Notes: generated by a model from the sequence alone, not told the origin. DNA of 64,000 nucleotides from Nostoc sp. 'Lobaria pulmonaria (5183) cyanobiont' (GCF_002949795.1 NZ_CP026692.1:2291501-2355500), one strand, 5' to 3'. Counted from the first letter of the stretch, positions 28,421-36,904 are shown. Made by a program: numbers and translations.

Positions 28421-28876
28421 ATGTACGCTACTCGTTGTGTAATTCCGGTTATCAAATCTAGCAAAGATTACCAAGTATATCGCATCAGTCCCGACGCCTC
28501 TAATCGATTAGCAATTATCTTCGATTCGACAAATGCTAATACTTCTTTGACTTGCTGCGTAGAAATTTTTGATGTTGGTGGACAAACACCGCCAAATCGC
28601 CATCAGTGGGCGGTGGAAATGTTTTTTGTCCTCAAAGGGGAAGCGATCGCTATATGTGACGGCAAGACTACCACGATCAAAGCTGGAGATAGTTTATTGG
28701 TGCCTCCCACTGGTACTCATTTGATTAAAAATACTGGTTCTACTCGCTTGTACACGTTGACTGTTATGGTTCCCAATGAAGACTTTTCGGAACTAATTCG
28801 CAGTGGGATTCCGACAGAGTTAGATGAAGAAGATATGGCAGTACTAGGGAGATCTGATGCTTTGATGCCCTGTTAA
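28421..28876 (+). CDS. cupin-domain protein
   Basis: A 151-residue single-domain cupin. The first motif is NRHQWAVEMFFVLKGEAIAI, with a His and Glu as likely metal ligands, and the second is DSLLVPPTGTHLIKNTG, with a His. Such small cupins are isomerases, dioxygenases or binding proteins; no function can be named. It is transcribed with the cysteine hydrolase gene 272 bp upstream and may act in the same pathway. The start is an ATG preceded by AGAGGGGATAAATA. Confidence 0.85.
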   Translation: MYATRCVIPVIKSSKDYQVYRISPDASNRLAIIFDSTNANTSLTCCVEIFDVGGQTPPNRHQWAVEMFFVLKGEAIAICDGKTTTIKAGDSLLVPPTGTHLIKNTGSTRLYTLTVMVPNEDFSELIRSGIPTELDEEDMAVLGRSDALMPC

Positions 28877-28884
28877 ATATATTT

Positions 28885-28949
28885 GAAACCTCACTTCTAT
28901 TTCTCTCTCTTTACTTGGCTACGGTGTACACACAAGTTTTGCCGTAGCC
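28885..28949. repeat. dispersed repeat with GGCTACGG-CCGTAGCC hairpin
   Basis: About 55 bp here (from GAAACCTCACTTCTATTTCTC to GTACACACAAGTTT) recurs almost unchanged at 34358-34412. At this copy GGCTACGG (28917-28924) can pair with CCGTAGCC (28942-28949), making a hairpin after the cupin gene that may serve as its terminator. Confidence 0.6.
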
Positions 28950-28989
28950 AATGACTGTGGGAATCATAACTAATTATCCAGACTTGATA

Positions 28990-29150
28990 TTATCTGTGAA
29001 ATTCCTCAATCTGACAACAAATGTCACACACCTGTTGTATGGCATCTGTAGAATCTTGATTTAAGTCATTTGTTGCCACATATTCCGTTTTGCCGATAGA
29101 GACAGTTACCGGGAATATTTTCACTTTTTTATCTTTACATGGTTTAGAAC
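28990..29150 (-). pseudogene. fragment of an IS4/IS701-type transposase
   Basis: On the minus strand a frame reads KIFPVTVSIGKTEYVATND followed by LNQDSTDAIQQV and IEEFHR, then a stop at 28990-28992. This is the DDE-domain region around the conserved Glu in a family of cyanobacterial transposases (usually reading IEQFHREIKQLTG). About 50 residues remain, with a stop just upstream, so it is a relic. No terminal repeats were found. Confidence 0.7.
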
Positions 29151-29207
29151 CTGACGGCTAATCTCCCGAAGCTCATGTAGGGCTTAGTTTATAGCCAACG
29201 AAGCGCA

Positions 29208-32200
29208 TTATCTAGTCCGTAATAACTGCACGAAAGTATTACTCACAGTATTGTCTTTGGTGTCGGCGGCGTATTGAATCAATTTTTCCCGCAGTTGTTT
29301 AGCTGGATCTAATGGGAGTAAGGTTGCTAGCAAGAAATAAACACCACGAAAACGCGGATCGCCCATTCTATCAACTAATAGTCCTTCGGCGGCATCAGTT
29401 TCGCCGAGAAAGTTTTGCACTAAGAAGAAATCCATAATTTTATCGTGGCGAAAGTACCATTCTTTCTTGGCTTCGCCTTTTTCACCTTCCCACTGACGGC
29501 TGACTACCATTTTGTATTTCTCATCTGACAAAGACATGGCAACTTGGTAAAATTCGTCTGCGGGTAGGGCTTGTTTGTCTTCGAGTCGCATTTGGTAGAC
29601 GGCGGCTGAGAATTTCTTTAAGGGAAATTCTTGATTCCATTCTTTCAGGTATTCTGCCGCCATTAAATTGTATTGCTGTTCTTGCAGGCGAAACAAGTTT
29701 GGATATTTGCCTTGTGATAACATCAGCGCTACCACTGTTAGATCCATTGGATTGGAAAGAGTTCGTTGGACAGCGTTTAACTCTTCTTTGGCTTGCTGGT
29801 TATTGAGGACTTCTGTTAAATAATTGGTACAGGCTTTGGCGTAATCATCGCCTTGAACTTTGGCATCTTTGGGGAGTCGCGGCTGACGGGATATCAAAAA
29901 CTCTTGAATTTGTTGTTGCTCAAGGGGTTGCAAGTAGTATGTTTTTGCTGTTGAGGGCGGTGTCCACTCTAGGGGCTGAGTAGTCATAATAATGTTGCCC
30001 CGGAAATAGCTTTCGACAAACTGGCAGATTTTTGCCCGTGTATCAGCAGTGACTTCGTTGAGTCCGTCGATGCAGATGTCAATTGCACCACTGTAAATCA
30101 GGTTTTTTAGGAAGCCGGCATCTTTGGCTTGGCCGTGTAGCTTGTCTTGAATTGCCTCAATTACGCCTTTATTACACTTTTGGGCGGGTAAATAGACAAG
30201 AATTCGCTGGGAGTTTTTGACAAGATGGCGCAAAAACATCGACTTGCCTAAACCAGAATCGCCTTCTAAGACAATTTGCCCTTTGATACTGGGTAAGGCT
30301 GAGGTAACTGGAAAGATGTCTCCTGAAACGGGAATTTTGACTCTGGATTGTGGGAAGTATGATTGGTCATTAAAGTTATCTAAGCCGGCATCTGCTAATA
30401 GAGAAGGTTGGAACGGCTCAAAAAGTTTGCGGCGCAAGAACGGAACCCAGGCGAGGAGAAAGCCGACATAGCCGACGCCTAAAATTCGGCGTACCCAAGG
30501 GTTCCAGAAGAAGATGGCTTGGACTTGGGGAAATTTGGGGTAGGCAAAGATCAGGGCTAGCCAAAAGGCTGCATGAATGAGGATGGTGTTTCTAGCAAGG
30601 ACAAACCACCGCCACACCTTTAGTTTATCTATTGCTGACTGCACCGCATTAGCATTAGTGGAGTGGACTTGTTCCAGGTTGCTGTAATGGCTTTGCAGTA
30701 AGCCAATATCCTGTACTTGCCAAGGAACGTTTTTGTTGGCGGCTACTTCCGAGATTTGCTTGGCTAAGTCGCTGCGTAAAGCTTCTAACCCCTGACTACT
30801 ATTCCAAACTTGCAGGAATACGTTGAGGGTTTTGACGCCTTGATCCTGTGTGAGCTTGTCAGGAACTACTTGAGGAGAGCCAAGCCCAAGCCATTTTAGT
30901 AGAGTTTTCACTTGCTCAGTGCCACCACTCAGGAAATAAGTTAGAAAACGCAAATTTAGATATTCTGAATTTCCAGGTTCATAAAAATTATTCAGAATTA
31001 CAATAACCTCCTTTAACTCCAGTTTTCTGATCTTGCCCAATGCCACTGCCGCACCATAACGAACGTTGGCGTCCACCTTTTCATCCTTGAGGATTTTGGC
31101 GATGTCAGGGACGTAGTTAGCCGCCGCTGACCCCAGGTTGCCCAATGCCACTGCCGCACGATAACGAACGTTGGCGTCCACCTTTTCATCCTTGAGGAAA
31201 TTGAGGATGTCAGGGACGTAGTTAGCCGCCGCTGACCCCAGGTTGCCCAATGCCACTGCCGCACGATAACGAACGTTGGCGTCCACCTTTTCATCCTTGA
31301 GGATTTTGGCGATGTCAGGGACGTAGTTAGCCGCCGCTGACCCCAGGTTGCCCAATGCCTCTGCCGCACGATAACGAACGTTGGCGTCCACCTTTTCATC
31401 CTTGAGGAAATTGAGGATGTCAGGGACGTAGTTAGCCGCCGCTGACCCCAGGTTGCCCAATGCCACTGCCGCACGATAACGAACGTTGGCGTCCACCTTT
31501 TCATCCTTGAGGATTTTGGCGATGTCAGGGACGTAGTTAGCCGCCGCTGACCCCAGGTTGCCCAATGCCACTGCCGCACCTGAACGAACGGTGGCGTCCA
31601 CCTTTTCATCCTTGAGGATTTTGGCGATGTCAGGGACGTAGTTAGCCGCCGCTGACCCCAGGTTGCCCAATGCCACTGCCGCACCTGAACGAACGGTGGC
31701 GTCCACCTTTTCATCCTTGAGGAAATTGAGGATGTCAGGGACGTAGTTAGCCGCCGCTGACCCCAGGTTGCCCAATGCCACTGCCGCACCTGAACGAACG
31801 TAGGCGGACACCTTTTCATCCTTGAGGATTTTGGCGATGTCAGGGACGTAGTTAGCCGCCGCTGACCCCAGGTTGCCCAATGCCACTGCCGCACCTGAAC
31901 GAACTTCGGCGGGAACCTTTTCATCCTTGAGGAAATTGAGGATGTCAGGGACGTAGTTAGCCGCCGCTGACCCCAGGTTGCCCAATGCCACTGCCGCACC
32001 TGAACGAACGGTGGCGTCCACCTTTTCATCCTTGAGGATTTTGGCGATGTCAGGGACGTAGTTAGCCGCCGCTGACCCCAGGTTGCCCAATGCCACTGCC
32101 GCACCTGAACGAACGGTGGCGTCCACCTTTTCATCCTTGAGGATTTTGGCGATGTCAGGGACGTAGTTAGCCGCCGCTGACCCCAGGTTGCCCAATGCCT

Positions 32201-32528
32201 CTGCCGCACCTGAACGAACTTCGGCGGGAACCTTTTCATCCTTGAGCAAATTGTCAGCTTTTTGAGCAAAATACTCTGATTTGTTGCCCAAGGATTTTAA
32301 ATCTTTGAGATTATATTCACCTAATTGGTTGAGAGCATATCCCTTAACTTTGTCGTATCCATCATCAAGGGCTGCTGATATACCGTTAATCTGCCAATCT
32401 TGGGGTTTGGGTTTAGGTTTTTCTTTGGCGCTTACCCAAGAGAGGGAGAGGAGGAAAGTCAGGAGTAGGGTGAAACAGAAAAGGAAAATGAGGGAAAGCT
32501 TGTTAGTGTGGCAGGGAGTTGTGAGCAT
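29208..32528 (-). CDS. membrane-anchored HEAT-repeat/NACHT STAND ATPase
   Basis: An 1106-residue protein. Residues 1-35 are a signal peptide or anchor. Residues about 95-510 hold eleven near-identical 35-residue HEAT-like repeats (core VRSGAAVALGNLGSAAANY) plus a degenerate twelfth. Two transmembrane helices follow (about 645-670 and 680-705). A NACHT-type ATPase has Walker A GDSGLGKSMFLRHL near 758 and Walker B AIDICIDGLNEV near 820, then a helical C terminus. Topology suggests an extracytoplasmic HEAT sensor joined to a cytosolic signalling ATPase. No effector domain (TIR, protease or nuclease) is seen. NACHT/STAND proteins act in regulation or phage defence in bacteria; which applies here is unknown. 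The 105-bp DNA repeats are highly homogenised. Confidence 0.85.
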   Translation of the reverse strand: MLTTPCHTNKLSLIFLFCFTLLLTFLLSLSWVSAKEKPKPKPQDWQINGISAALDDGYDKVKGYALNQLGEYNLKDLKSLGNKSEYFAQKADNLLKDEKVPAEVRSGAAEALGNLGSAAANYVPDIAKILKDEKVDATVRSGAAVALGNLGSAAANYVPDIAKILKDEKVDATVRSGAAVALGNLGSAAANYVPDILNFLKDEKVPAEVRSGAAVALGNLGSAAANYVPDIAKILKDEKVSAYVRSGAAVALGNLGSAAANYVPDILNFLKDEKVDATVRSGAAVALGNLGSAAANYVPDIAKILKDEKVDATVRSGAAVALGNLGSAAANYVPDIAKILKDEKVDANVRYRAAVALGNLGSAAANYVPDILNFLKDEKVDANVRYRAAEALGNLGSAAANYVPDIAKILKDEKVDANVRYRAAVALGNLGSAAANYVPDILNFLKDEKVDANVRYRAAVALGNLGSAAANYVPDIAKILKDEKVDANVRYGAAVALGKIRKLELKEVIVILNNFYEPGNSEYLNLRFLTYFLSGGTEQVKTLLKWLGLGSPQVVPDKLTQDQGVKTLNVFLQVWNSSQGLEALRSDLAKQISEVAANKNVPWQVQDIGLLQSHYSNLEQVHSTNANAVQSAIDKLKVWRWFVLARNTILIHAAFWLALIFAYPKFPQVQAIFFWNPWVRRILGVGYVGFLLAWVPFLRRKLFEPFQPSLLADAGLDNFNDQSYFPQSRVKIPVSGDIFPVTSALPSIKGQIVLEGDSGLGKSMFLRHLVKNSQRILVYLPAQKCNKGVIEAIQDKLHGQAKDAGFLKNLIYSGAIDICIDGLNEVTADTRAKICQFVESYFRGNIIMTTQPLEWTPPSTAKTYYLQPLEQQQIQEFLISRQPRLPKDAKVQGDDYAKACTNYLTEVLNNQQAKEELNAVQRTLSNPMDLTVVALMLSQGKYPNLFRLQEQQYNLMAAEYLKEWNQEFPLKKFSAAVYQMRLEDKQALPADEFYQVAMSLSDEKYKMVVSRQWEGEKGEAKKEWYFRHDKIMDFFLVQNFLGETDAAEGLLVDRMGDPRFRGVYFLLATLLPLDPAKQLREKLIQYAADTKDNTVSNTFVQLLRTR
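31035..32270. repeat. 105-bp tandem repeats coding HEAT units
   Basis: About eleven and a half tandem 105-bp units (35 codons) in the HEAT-NACHT gene. They are nearly identical in DNA, including silent positions. They differ mainly at two places: the helix end (IAKI or ILNF) and the segment after DEKV (DANVRYR, DATVRSG, PAEVRSG or SAYVRSG). The identity points to recent duplication and gene conversion. The period equals five 21-bp units, but the sequence is unrelated to the 21-bp arrays. Confidence 0.93.
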
Positions 32529-32638
32529 AAATCAGGGCAAGGCGGCAGATTACACGCGGTTATGAGTATAACAACAACCTTGCAATTCCTAATTCCTGAT
32601 TGAGAGCCTTTAATACTCGCCCACGAGCATTAAAGACT

Positions 32639-32869
32639 CATTAACGAAGCTCTGAGGTTCATTAACGAAGTTCTGAGGTTTATCGACGAAGCTTTGAGGT
32701 TCATCGACAAAGCTCTGAGGTTCATTGACAAAGCTTTGAGGTTCAGCGACGAAGCTCTGAGGTTCATCGACGAAGCTTTGAGGTTCATTCACGAAGCTTT
32801 GAGGTTCATTCACAAAGCTTTGAGGTTCATTCACGAAGCTTTGAGGTTCATTCACGAAGCTTTGAGGTT
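32639..32869. repeat. 21-bp tandem array C (11 units)
   Basis: Exactly eleven tandem 21-bp units of the type CATTCACGAAGCTTTGAGGTT lie upstream of the HEAT-NACHT gene. The variable positions are in the first third (CATTAACG, CATCGACG, CATTGACA, CATTCACG). The reverse complement (GTGAATGAACCTCAAAGCTTC) resembles array A's GTGAATGAGCCTTTTAGCTCC at 16 of 21 positions. Confidence 0.95.
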
Positions 32870-32930
32870 CATTGACCAAAAGATACATCTCGTTTTACAA
32901 ATTAGGAGACTCTCAATACGATTCGGTTAA

Positions 32931-33787
32931 GAGGATATTTGAAAAGTCCTCTCCTCGGTAGCAAATACTTTGAGATCCCCCTAAATCCCCCTTAAGAAGG
33001 GGGACTTTAAGAGCTTTTTGCCCCCTTTAAGAAGAAGGACTTTAAGAGCTTTTTGCCCCCCTTTTTAAGGGGGGTTGGGGGGATCAAAAGCCTCTGGCGC
33101 AACTCTAGAAGACTTGTGTGTACACCGTAGCTTTTTAAGGGGTGCTAGGGGAGATCAGATGCTGTATCTGCTCACACACACTATGAAAGTGATTTAAAAC
33201 TTGACTATTTGTAAACCTAATAATCTTTAAACCATAGCCTTCCAAAATATTTGTTCTCTCCAGATCGTAATCTTGACCTTCATCTGTAAAATGGCTATCC
33301 CCATCAACTTCAATCACTGTTTTTAAAGTCGGACAGTAGAAATCAACTATGAAATGATTAATCGGTCGTTGTCTTAAAACCCGAAATGGAAAATTTCTCA
33401 AATATTCATACCACAGCTTTTTTTCTGCTGGGGTCATATTTTTACGAAGTTCTTTCGCTCTTTCTACAAGCTTTGGATTGTAAGGTAAATGGTGATTGCT
33501 GCTATTGAGTTTGTTTGTCATATTTTCTAGTGTTTATACCCCCTACCTAATACTGCGTAGGTTTTGGTGCATAGTCATTAGAGATCCCCCCTAACCCCCC
33601 TTAATAAAAGGGGGGAACCGGAGTCAAAGTCACCCTTTTTAAAGCAATAGGGTTCAGTTAACGTTTTGATCCCCCCCTAACCCCCCTTAAAAAAGGGGGG
33701 AACTAGAATCAAAGTCCCCCTTTGTAAGGGGGATTTAGGGGGATCTCAAAGTATTTGCTACATCACTAAAGGCTTTTAAAAAATTCT
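32931..33787. mobile_element. inverted-repeat-bounded cassette carrying the DUF559 gene
   Basis: A perfect 37-bp inverted repeat (32958-32994 and 33725-33761) flanks the DUF559 gene. Outside it, TTTGAAAAG-type ends continue on the left (GAGGATATTTGAAAAGT from 32931) and in degraded form on the right (to about 33787). The left end and its CCCCCTAAATCCCCC interior match the MITE at 19001-19162. Two MITE copies in opposite orientation thus enclose the gene, like a small composite element. Between the repeats and the gene lie more CCCCCTTAAAAA-type inverted blocks. Confidence 0.7.
33135..33521 (-). CDS. DUF559-family nuclease-like protein
   Basis: A 128-residue protein of the DUF559 family (restriction-endonuclease-like, Vsr-related fold). 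It shows ARELRKNMTPAEKKLWYEYL near residue 22, then VLRQRPINHFIVDFYCP with the putative catalytic Asp, and VIEVDGDSH with Glu-x-Asp, matching the family core. Such proteins are common in cyanobacteria; their substrate is unproven, and DNA cleavage is inferred from the fold. The gene sits alone between inverted MITE copies, so it may move as a cassette. The length is complete for the family. Confidence 0.85.
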   Translation of the reverse strand: MTNKLNSSNHHLPYNPKLVERAKELRKNMTPAEKKLWYEYLRNFPFRVLRQRPINHFIVDFYCPTLKTVIEVDGDSHFTDEGQDYDLERTNILEGYGLKIIRFTNSQVLNHFHSVCEQIQHLISPSTP

Positions 33788-34264
33788 TTAAGAATCGACA
33801 GCAGTTTTAGCAGGTTTACTTTTTATAGCTTTAAACCGTTCGCCTAACTGTTCGGCAATAGTTTTTAACCCTGGAGTTTTCTTTGCAGCAGTCTTCACGT
33901 AGTCGTAAACTGTCAAACTGCTACCCATTGCTTCGCTACCGACTGCCATTAGGGTATCATCTACTTGTTCTGTCAGTTGTCGCAGTCCAATCAAAACTTC
34001 GGTGAGGTTAGCGGCTAGTTGATAATCCCGCACAAATTCGTCTAAATCAAAACTGGCTGGGAGAATTTCTCGGTTCGACTGGGCAGCAATCAGGCTAGTG
34101 TTGACAAAAGCTAGTCTTTTATCGCCCATCTTAAATAAGTTGCGTCGTTCTTCTGCACTTAGAGTCACGAGAAAAGGTAACTTTGCTTCAATAGTCGCAA
34201 AGGCTGCTTTAATTTCTTGGATATCTGCTAGAGAAAGGGAGGCGGTAATGTTTTGGTAAGCCAT
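33788..34264 (-). CDS. conserved hypothetical protein
   Basis: A 158-residue mostly helical protein starting MAYQNITASLSLADIQEI. No membrane segment, signal peptide or known catalytic motif is visible. The C terminus is Lys-rich (SKPAKTAVDS). The frame is open further upstream to 34336, but the preceding 24 codons are of a different character, and the ATG at 34264 is the natural start. It lies downstream of the 2-aminoethylphosphonate transaminase gene on the same strand but 248 bp away. There is no reason to tie it to phosphonate metabolism. Confidence 0.7.
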   Translation of the reverse strand: MAYQNITASLSLADIQEIKAAFATIEAKLPFLVTLSAEERRNLFKMGDKRLAFVNTSLIAAQSNREILPASFDLDEFVRDYQLAANLTEVLIGLRQLTEQVDDTLMAVGSEAMGSSLTVYDYVKTAAKKTPGLKTIAEQLGERFKAIKSKPAKTAVDS

Positions 34265-34511
34265 TGGATATTTACTGTGGTAAATCTGTTTGTTATGATT
34301 CCCATTGGTAAATGCGATCGCACATCTCAACGTCAACCTGACTTTTCACAATATCTGGAAAACCTCACTTCTATTTCTCTCTCCTTTTAGGCTACGGTGT
34401 ACACACAAGTTTGCCCAGAGCGAGTTCCCAGCCAAAAAAGGTCGATTCAAACTGCTCAAGCCCACGAATCAAAGTAGTAATTTCGGGAGGTTTCTGAAGT
34501 GAAGAGTCAGT

Positions 34512-35585
34512 TTACCGAATAATTTCTTTAACAACAACAACAAAGCGTTCCATGTCAGCGTGGGTAATAGCTCCCATTGTCGAGACTCGGAAGATAGATT
34601 GAGCTAAATTTCCCTGTCCAGAATAAATAATATAATCTCGTGCTTTCAGTTGGTCGTGAAATTCCTCATAGCTGAAACCGTCTGGCAGATAGTAGGCATT
34701 CAAGACAACGGATGAACTGCCAAGAGGAAGTAGGGGTTTAATTGCGATTGAGGCTAACCCGTCTCTGACTAAGCTGGCAAGTTGGTTGTAATGGCTGTGT
34801 CTGGTACGCCACCCTCCTGCTTCTGCCATTTCTTGCAAAGCTTCTGTTAGGGCATAAAATGTCTGTACTGATTGCGTAAAAGGTGTGCCGCCTCGGTCTT
34901 GTTGCTGGCAATAGGTTGCTAAATCTAAATATAAGGTGCGGGGAATGGTGTCTACTGACGGCAGTGCATCTCGTTGCAGGATGACAAAGGACACTCCGGG
35001 GACACCATGCAGACATTTATTCGCTGTCGCAGCGCAAGCGGTGATTCCCCAATCTGCAAAATTTAATTCCTCAGCACCAAAGCTGCTGACTGCATCTACT
35101 AATAGTTTGATACCGCGTTCTTGGCAAATTGGCGCAAGTTCCGCCAAATTATTTAAGCGACCAGTAGTAGTTTCGTGATGGACGACAGCAAGGTGGGTGA
35201 TGTCGGTGTTTTCATCCAGGAGTTTGACTAAAGCGTTGATATCTATTTCGGCATTCCAGGGATGGGAAAGTGTTATGTAATTAATACCGTGGATTTTGGC
35301 GATTTTAGATAGTCGTTCGCCATATACACCGTTTTCAATTACTAGTAATTTCCCATCTGTGGGTACTAGACTGCTAATCATCGCTTCCATCGCTGCGGTT
35401 CCAGAACCCGTGAGGAGAACTGCTACCCAGCAATCGCTTCCAAGATCATAAACTTGAAGTAATTGTTCGCGGATTCTGCTTTGAAGTTGAGAAAATTCCA
35501 CTTCACGGTGACACAAATCGGGACGCAGCAGGGCGTTTCGGACGCGATCGCTCAAATTGACAGGGCCGGGATTTAGTAAAATCAT
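34512..35585 (-). CDS. phnW: 2-aminoethylphosphonate transaminase (synthesis direction inferred)
   Basis: A PLP aminotransferase of fold type I, close to PhnW, interconverting phosphonoacetaldehyde and 2-aminoethylphosphonate (AEP). The N terminus MILLNPGPVNLSDRVRNALL and DLCHRE are typical. VLLTGSGTAAMEAM is near residue 62 and the PLP Lys lies in CAATANKCLHGVPGVSFV. In this cluster, behind phosphonopyruvate decarboxylase, it would make AEP (AepT role). An in-frame ATG at 35600 lies inside ATGACAA heptamers; 35585 is chosen because the family starts there. It is preceded by ppd with a 57-bp gap. Confidence 0.93.
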   Translation of the reverse strand: MILLNPGPVNLSDRVRNALLRPDLCHREVEFSQLQSRIREQLLQVYDLGSDCWVAVLLTGSGTAAMEAMISSLVPTDGKLLVIENGVYGERLSKIAKIHGINYITLSHPWNAEIDINALVKLLDENTDITHLAVVHHETTTGRLNNLAELAPICQERGIKLLVDAVSSFGAEELNFADWGITACAATANKCLHGVPGVSFVILQRDALPSVDTIPRTLYLDLATYCQQQDRGGTPFTQSVQTFYALTEALQEMAEAGGWRTRHSHYNQLASLVRDGLASIAIKPLLPLGSSSVVLNAYYLPDGFSYEEFHDQLKARDYIIYSGQGNLAQSIFRVSTMGAITHADMERFVVVVKEIIR

Positions 35586-35608
35586 TTTGTCATTTGTCAT
35601 TTGTCATT
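35583..35608. repeat. CATTTGT heptamers at the phnW start
   Basis: About three tandem CATTTGT units (ATGACAA on the coding strand) overlap the 5' end of phnW and create upstream in-frame ATG codons. This is STRR-type repeat DNA. Confidence 0.8.
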
Positions 35609-35642
35609 AATAAATTAAGAGTTTGTACTTTGAATTCATTAA

Positions 35643-36821
35643 TTACGAATTAGGAATTATAAGGTCAGAACCAATATGTTTCATGAAGCGTTGTAAAACT
35701 TCTTCCGGGGTGAGGTTGGGTCTGGGTAGCTTTTCTAAAGTCCCTGGACGGATTTTTAAATGAGCGAATTTAGGTCTAGTGTTAGCATCTGCGGTAAATA
35801 AGACATCTAAAATCGCTGGGTCATCTCCAGCTAATGTAACGCCGTAACCGCACGCTTCGGCAATTTTGGCAAAGGAGATACCCGCAGAGACGGTGGCTTG
35901 TGCGCCTGTGGAATCGTGGACTTCATTATCTAAAAGAATATGGGTCAAGTTAGCACCGCCATAAGTGCCGATAGTGGCAAAATTACCCATTCGCATTAAT
36001 GCTGCACCATCGCCATCAATCACTACTACCTTGAGGTCTGGACGTGCTAAGGATAATCCCAATCCCATAGAGGAAGCACAGCCCATCGAGCCGACCATGT
36101 AAAGATGATTGGCGCTGTCTTGACTGGCGAAGAGTTCACGTCCCGTATATCCAGTGGTGGCAATTACTACAGTGTTTTCTGGATCGGTAAGTTCCACAAT
36201 CCGAGCTAATGCTTCGCTGCGAGAAATGCGTTGTTCTTTATTATCCCGAAAAAAGCTTTGCTGAATATGAGCGCTACTACTATTTTCTCGTTCGGGGATA
36301 GAAGAACGAGTGAGTGCATGGGGTGCAATCGCTCCTTTACGCATAATTAAAGCATAAGGACAGCGTTCTTGTTGCATATAGGCTGTGGCTCTTTGCAGAA
36401 CGGGTTCTATTTCTGCTGCGTCTGTGGGAAAAAATTCCCAAGGTATAGTCATTGTTTGCAGCAATTTCTCTGTGATTTGCCCCATTAATTGATGTTGCGG
36501 TTCATCTTGCAACAGGCGATCGCCTCTTAGAGTACAAATCAGCAGCAGTGGAATCCGAAAGATATAAGTGAGGGAAGTTAGCGGGTTAACTGCATTTCCC
36601 AAACCAGAGTTTTGCATCATCACCACAGCAGGTTTTCCAGCAATTGCTGCTCCAGCTGCGATCGCTACAGCATCTCCCTCATTGGCTGCGGAGATATATT
36701 TAAGTTGAACGTCATTGATGACGTAATTAATAAAAGGCGTGAGAAAAGAACAGGGTACACCGGTGTACCAGCCAAAGCCAAGATTACGCGCAGCTTCTAC
36801 AAATTCTTCTGCCTGGATCAT
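35643..36821 (-). CDS. ppd: phosphonopyruvate decarboxylase
   Basis: A 392-residue ThDP enzyme that decarboxylates phosphonopyruvate to phosphonoacetaldehyde, the step that pulls the unfavourable PEP mutase reaction forward. The pyrimidine-binding half begins near residue 1 (GFGWYTGVPCSFLTPFINYV, shortened) with the catalytic Glu in AANEGDAVAIAAG. The pyrophosphate half has GSMGCASSMGLGLSLARPDL and the ThDP-Mg motif VVIDGDGAALMRMGN. Length and motifs fit Ppd. It lies between the PEP mutase fusion (separated by the 21-bp array D) and phnW. Confidence 0.93.
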   Translation of the reverse strand: MIQAEEFVEAARNLGFGWYTGVPCSFLTPFINYVINDVQLKYISAANEGDAVAIAAGAAIAGKPAVVMMQNSGLGNAVNPLTSLTYIFRIPLLLICTLRGDRLLQDEPQHQLMGQITEKLLQTMTIPWEFFPTDAAEIEPVLQRATAYMQQERCPYALIMRKGAIAPHALTRSSIPERENSSSAHIQQSFFRDNKEQRISRSEALARIVELTDPENTVVIATTGYTGRELFASQDSANHLYMVGSMGCASSMGLGLSLARPDLKVVVIDGDGAALMRMGNFATIGTYGGANLTHILLDNEVHDSTGAQATVSAGISFAKIAEACGYGVTLAGDDPAILDVLFTADANTRPKFAHLKIRPGTLEKLPRPNLTPEEVLQRFMKHIGSDLIIPNS

Positions 36822-36904
36822 ATTAAGAGATGGGGAGTGGGGAGTAGGGAGTAGAGAGTGAAGAAGGGGGATTGGGGACTGGAGAGTTGATAGGAAAGAT
36901 TATT

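Noticed and set aside
31013..32269. A 418-codon frame in another reading frame of the HEAT repeats
   Set aside because: It is a shadow of the homogenised 105-bp repeats; the real frame encodes the HEAT units with a signal peptide and NACHT domain.
32610..32930. Open frames over array C
   Set aside because: Same reason: pure 7-residue repeats with no flanking domain.
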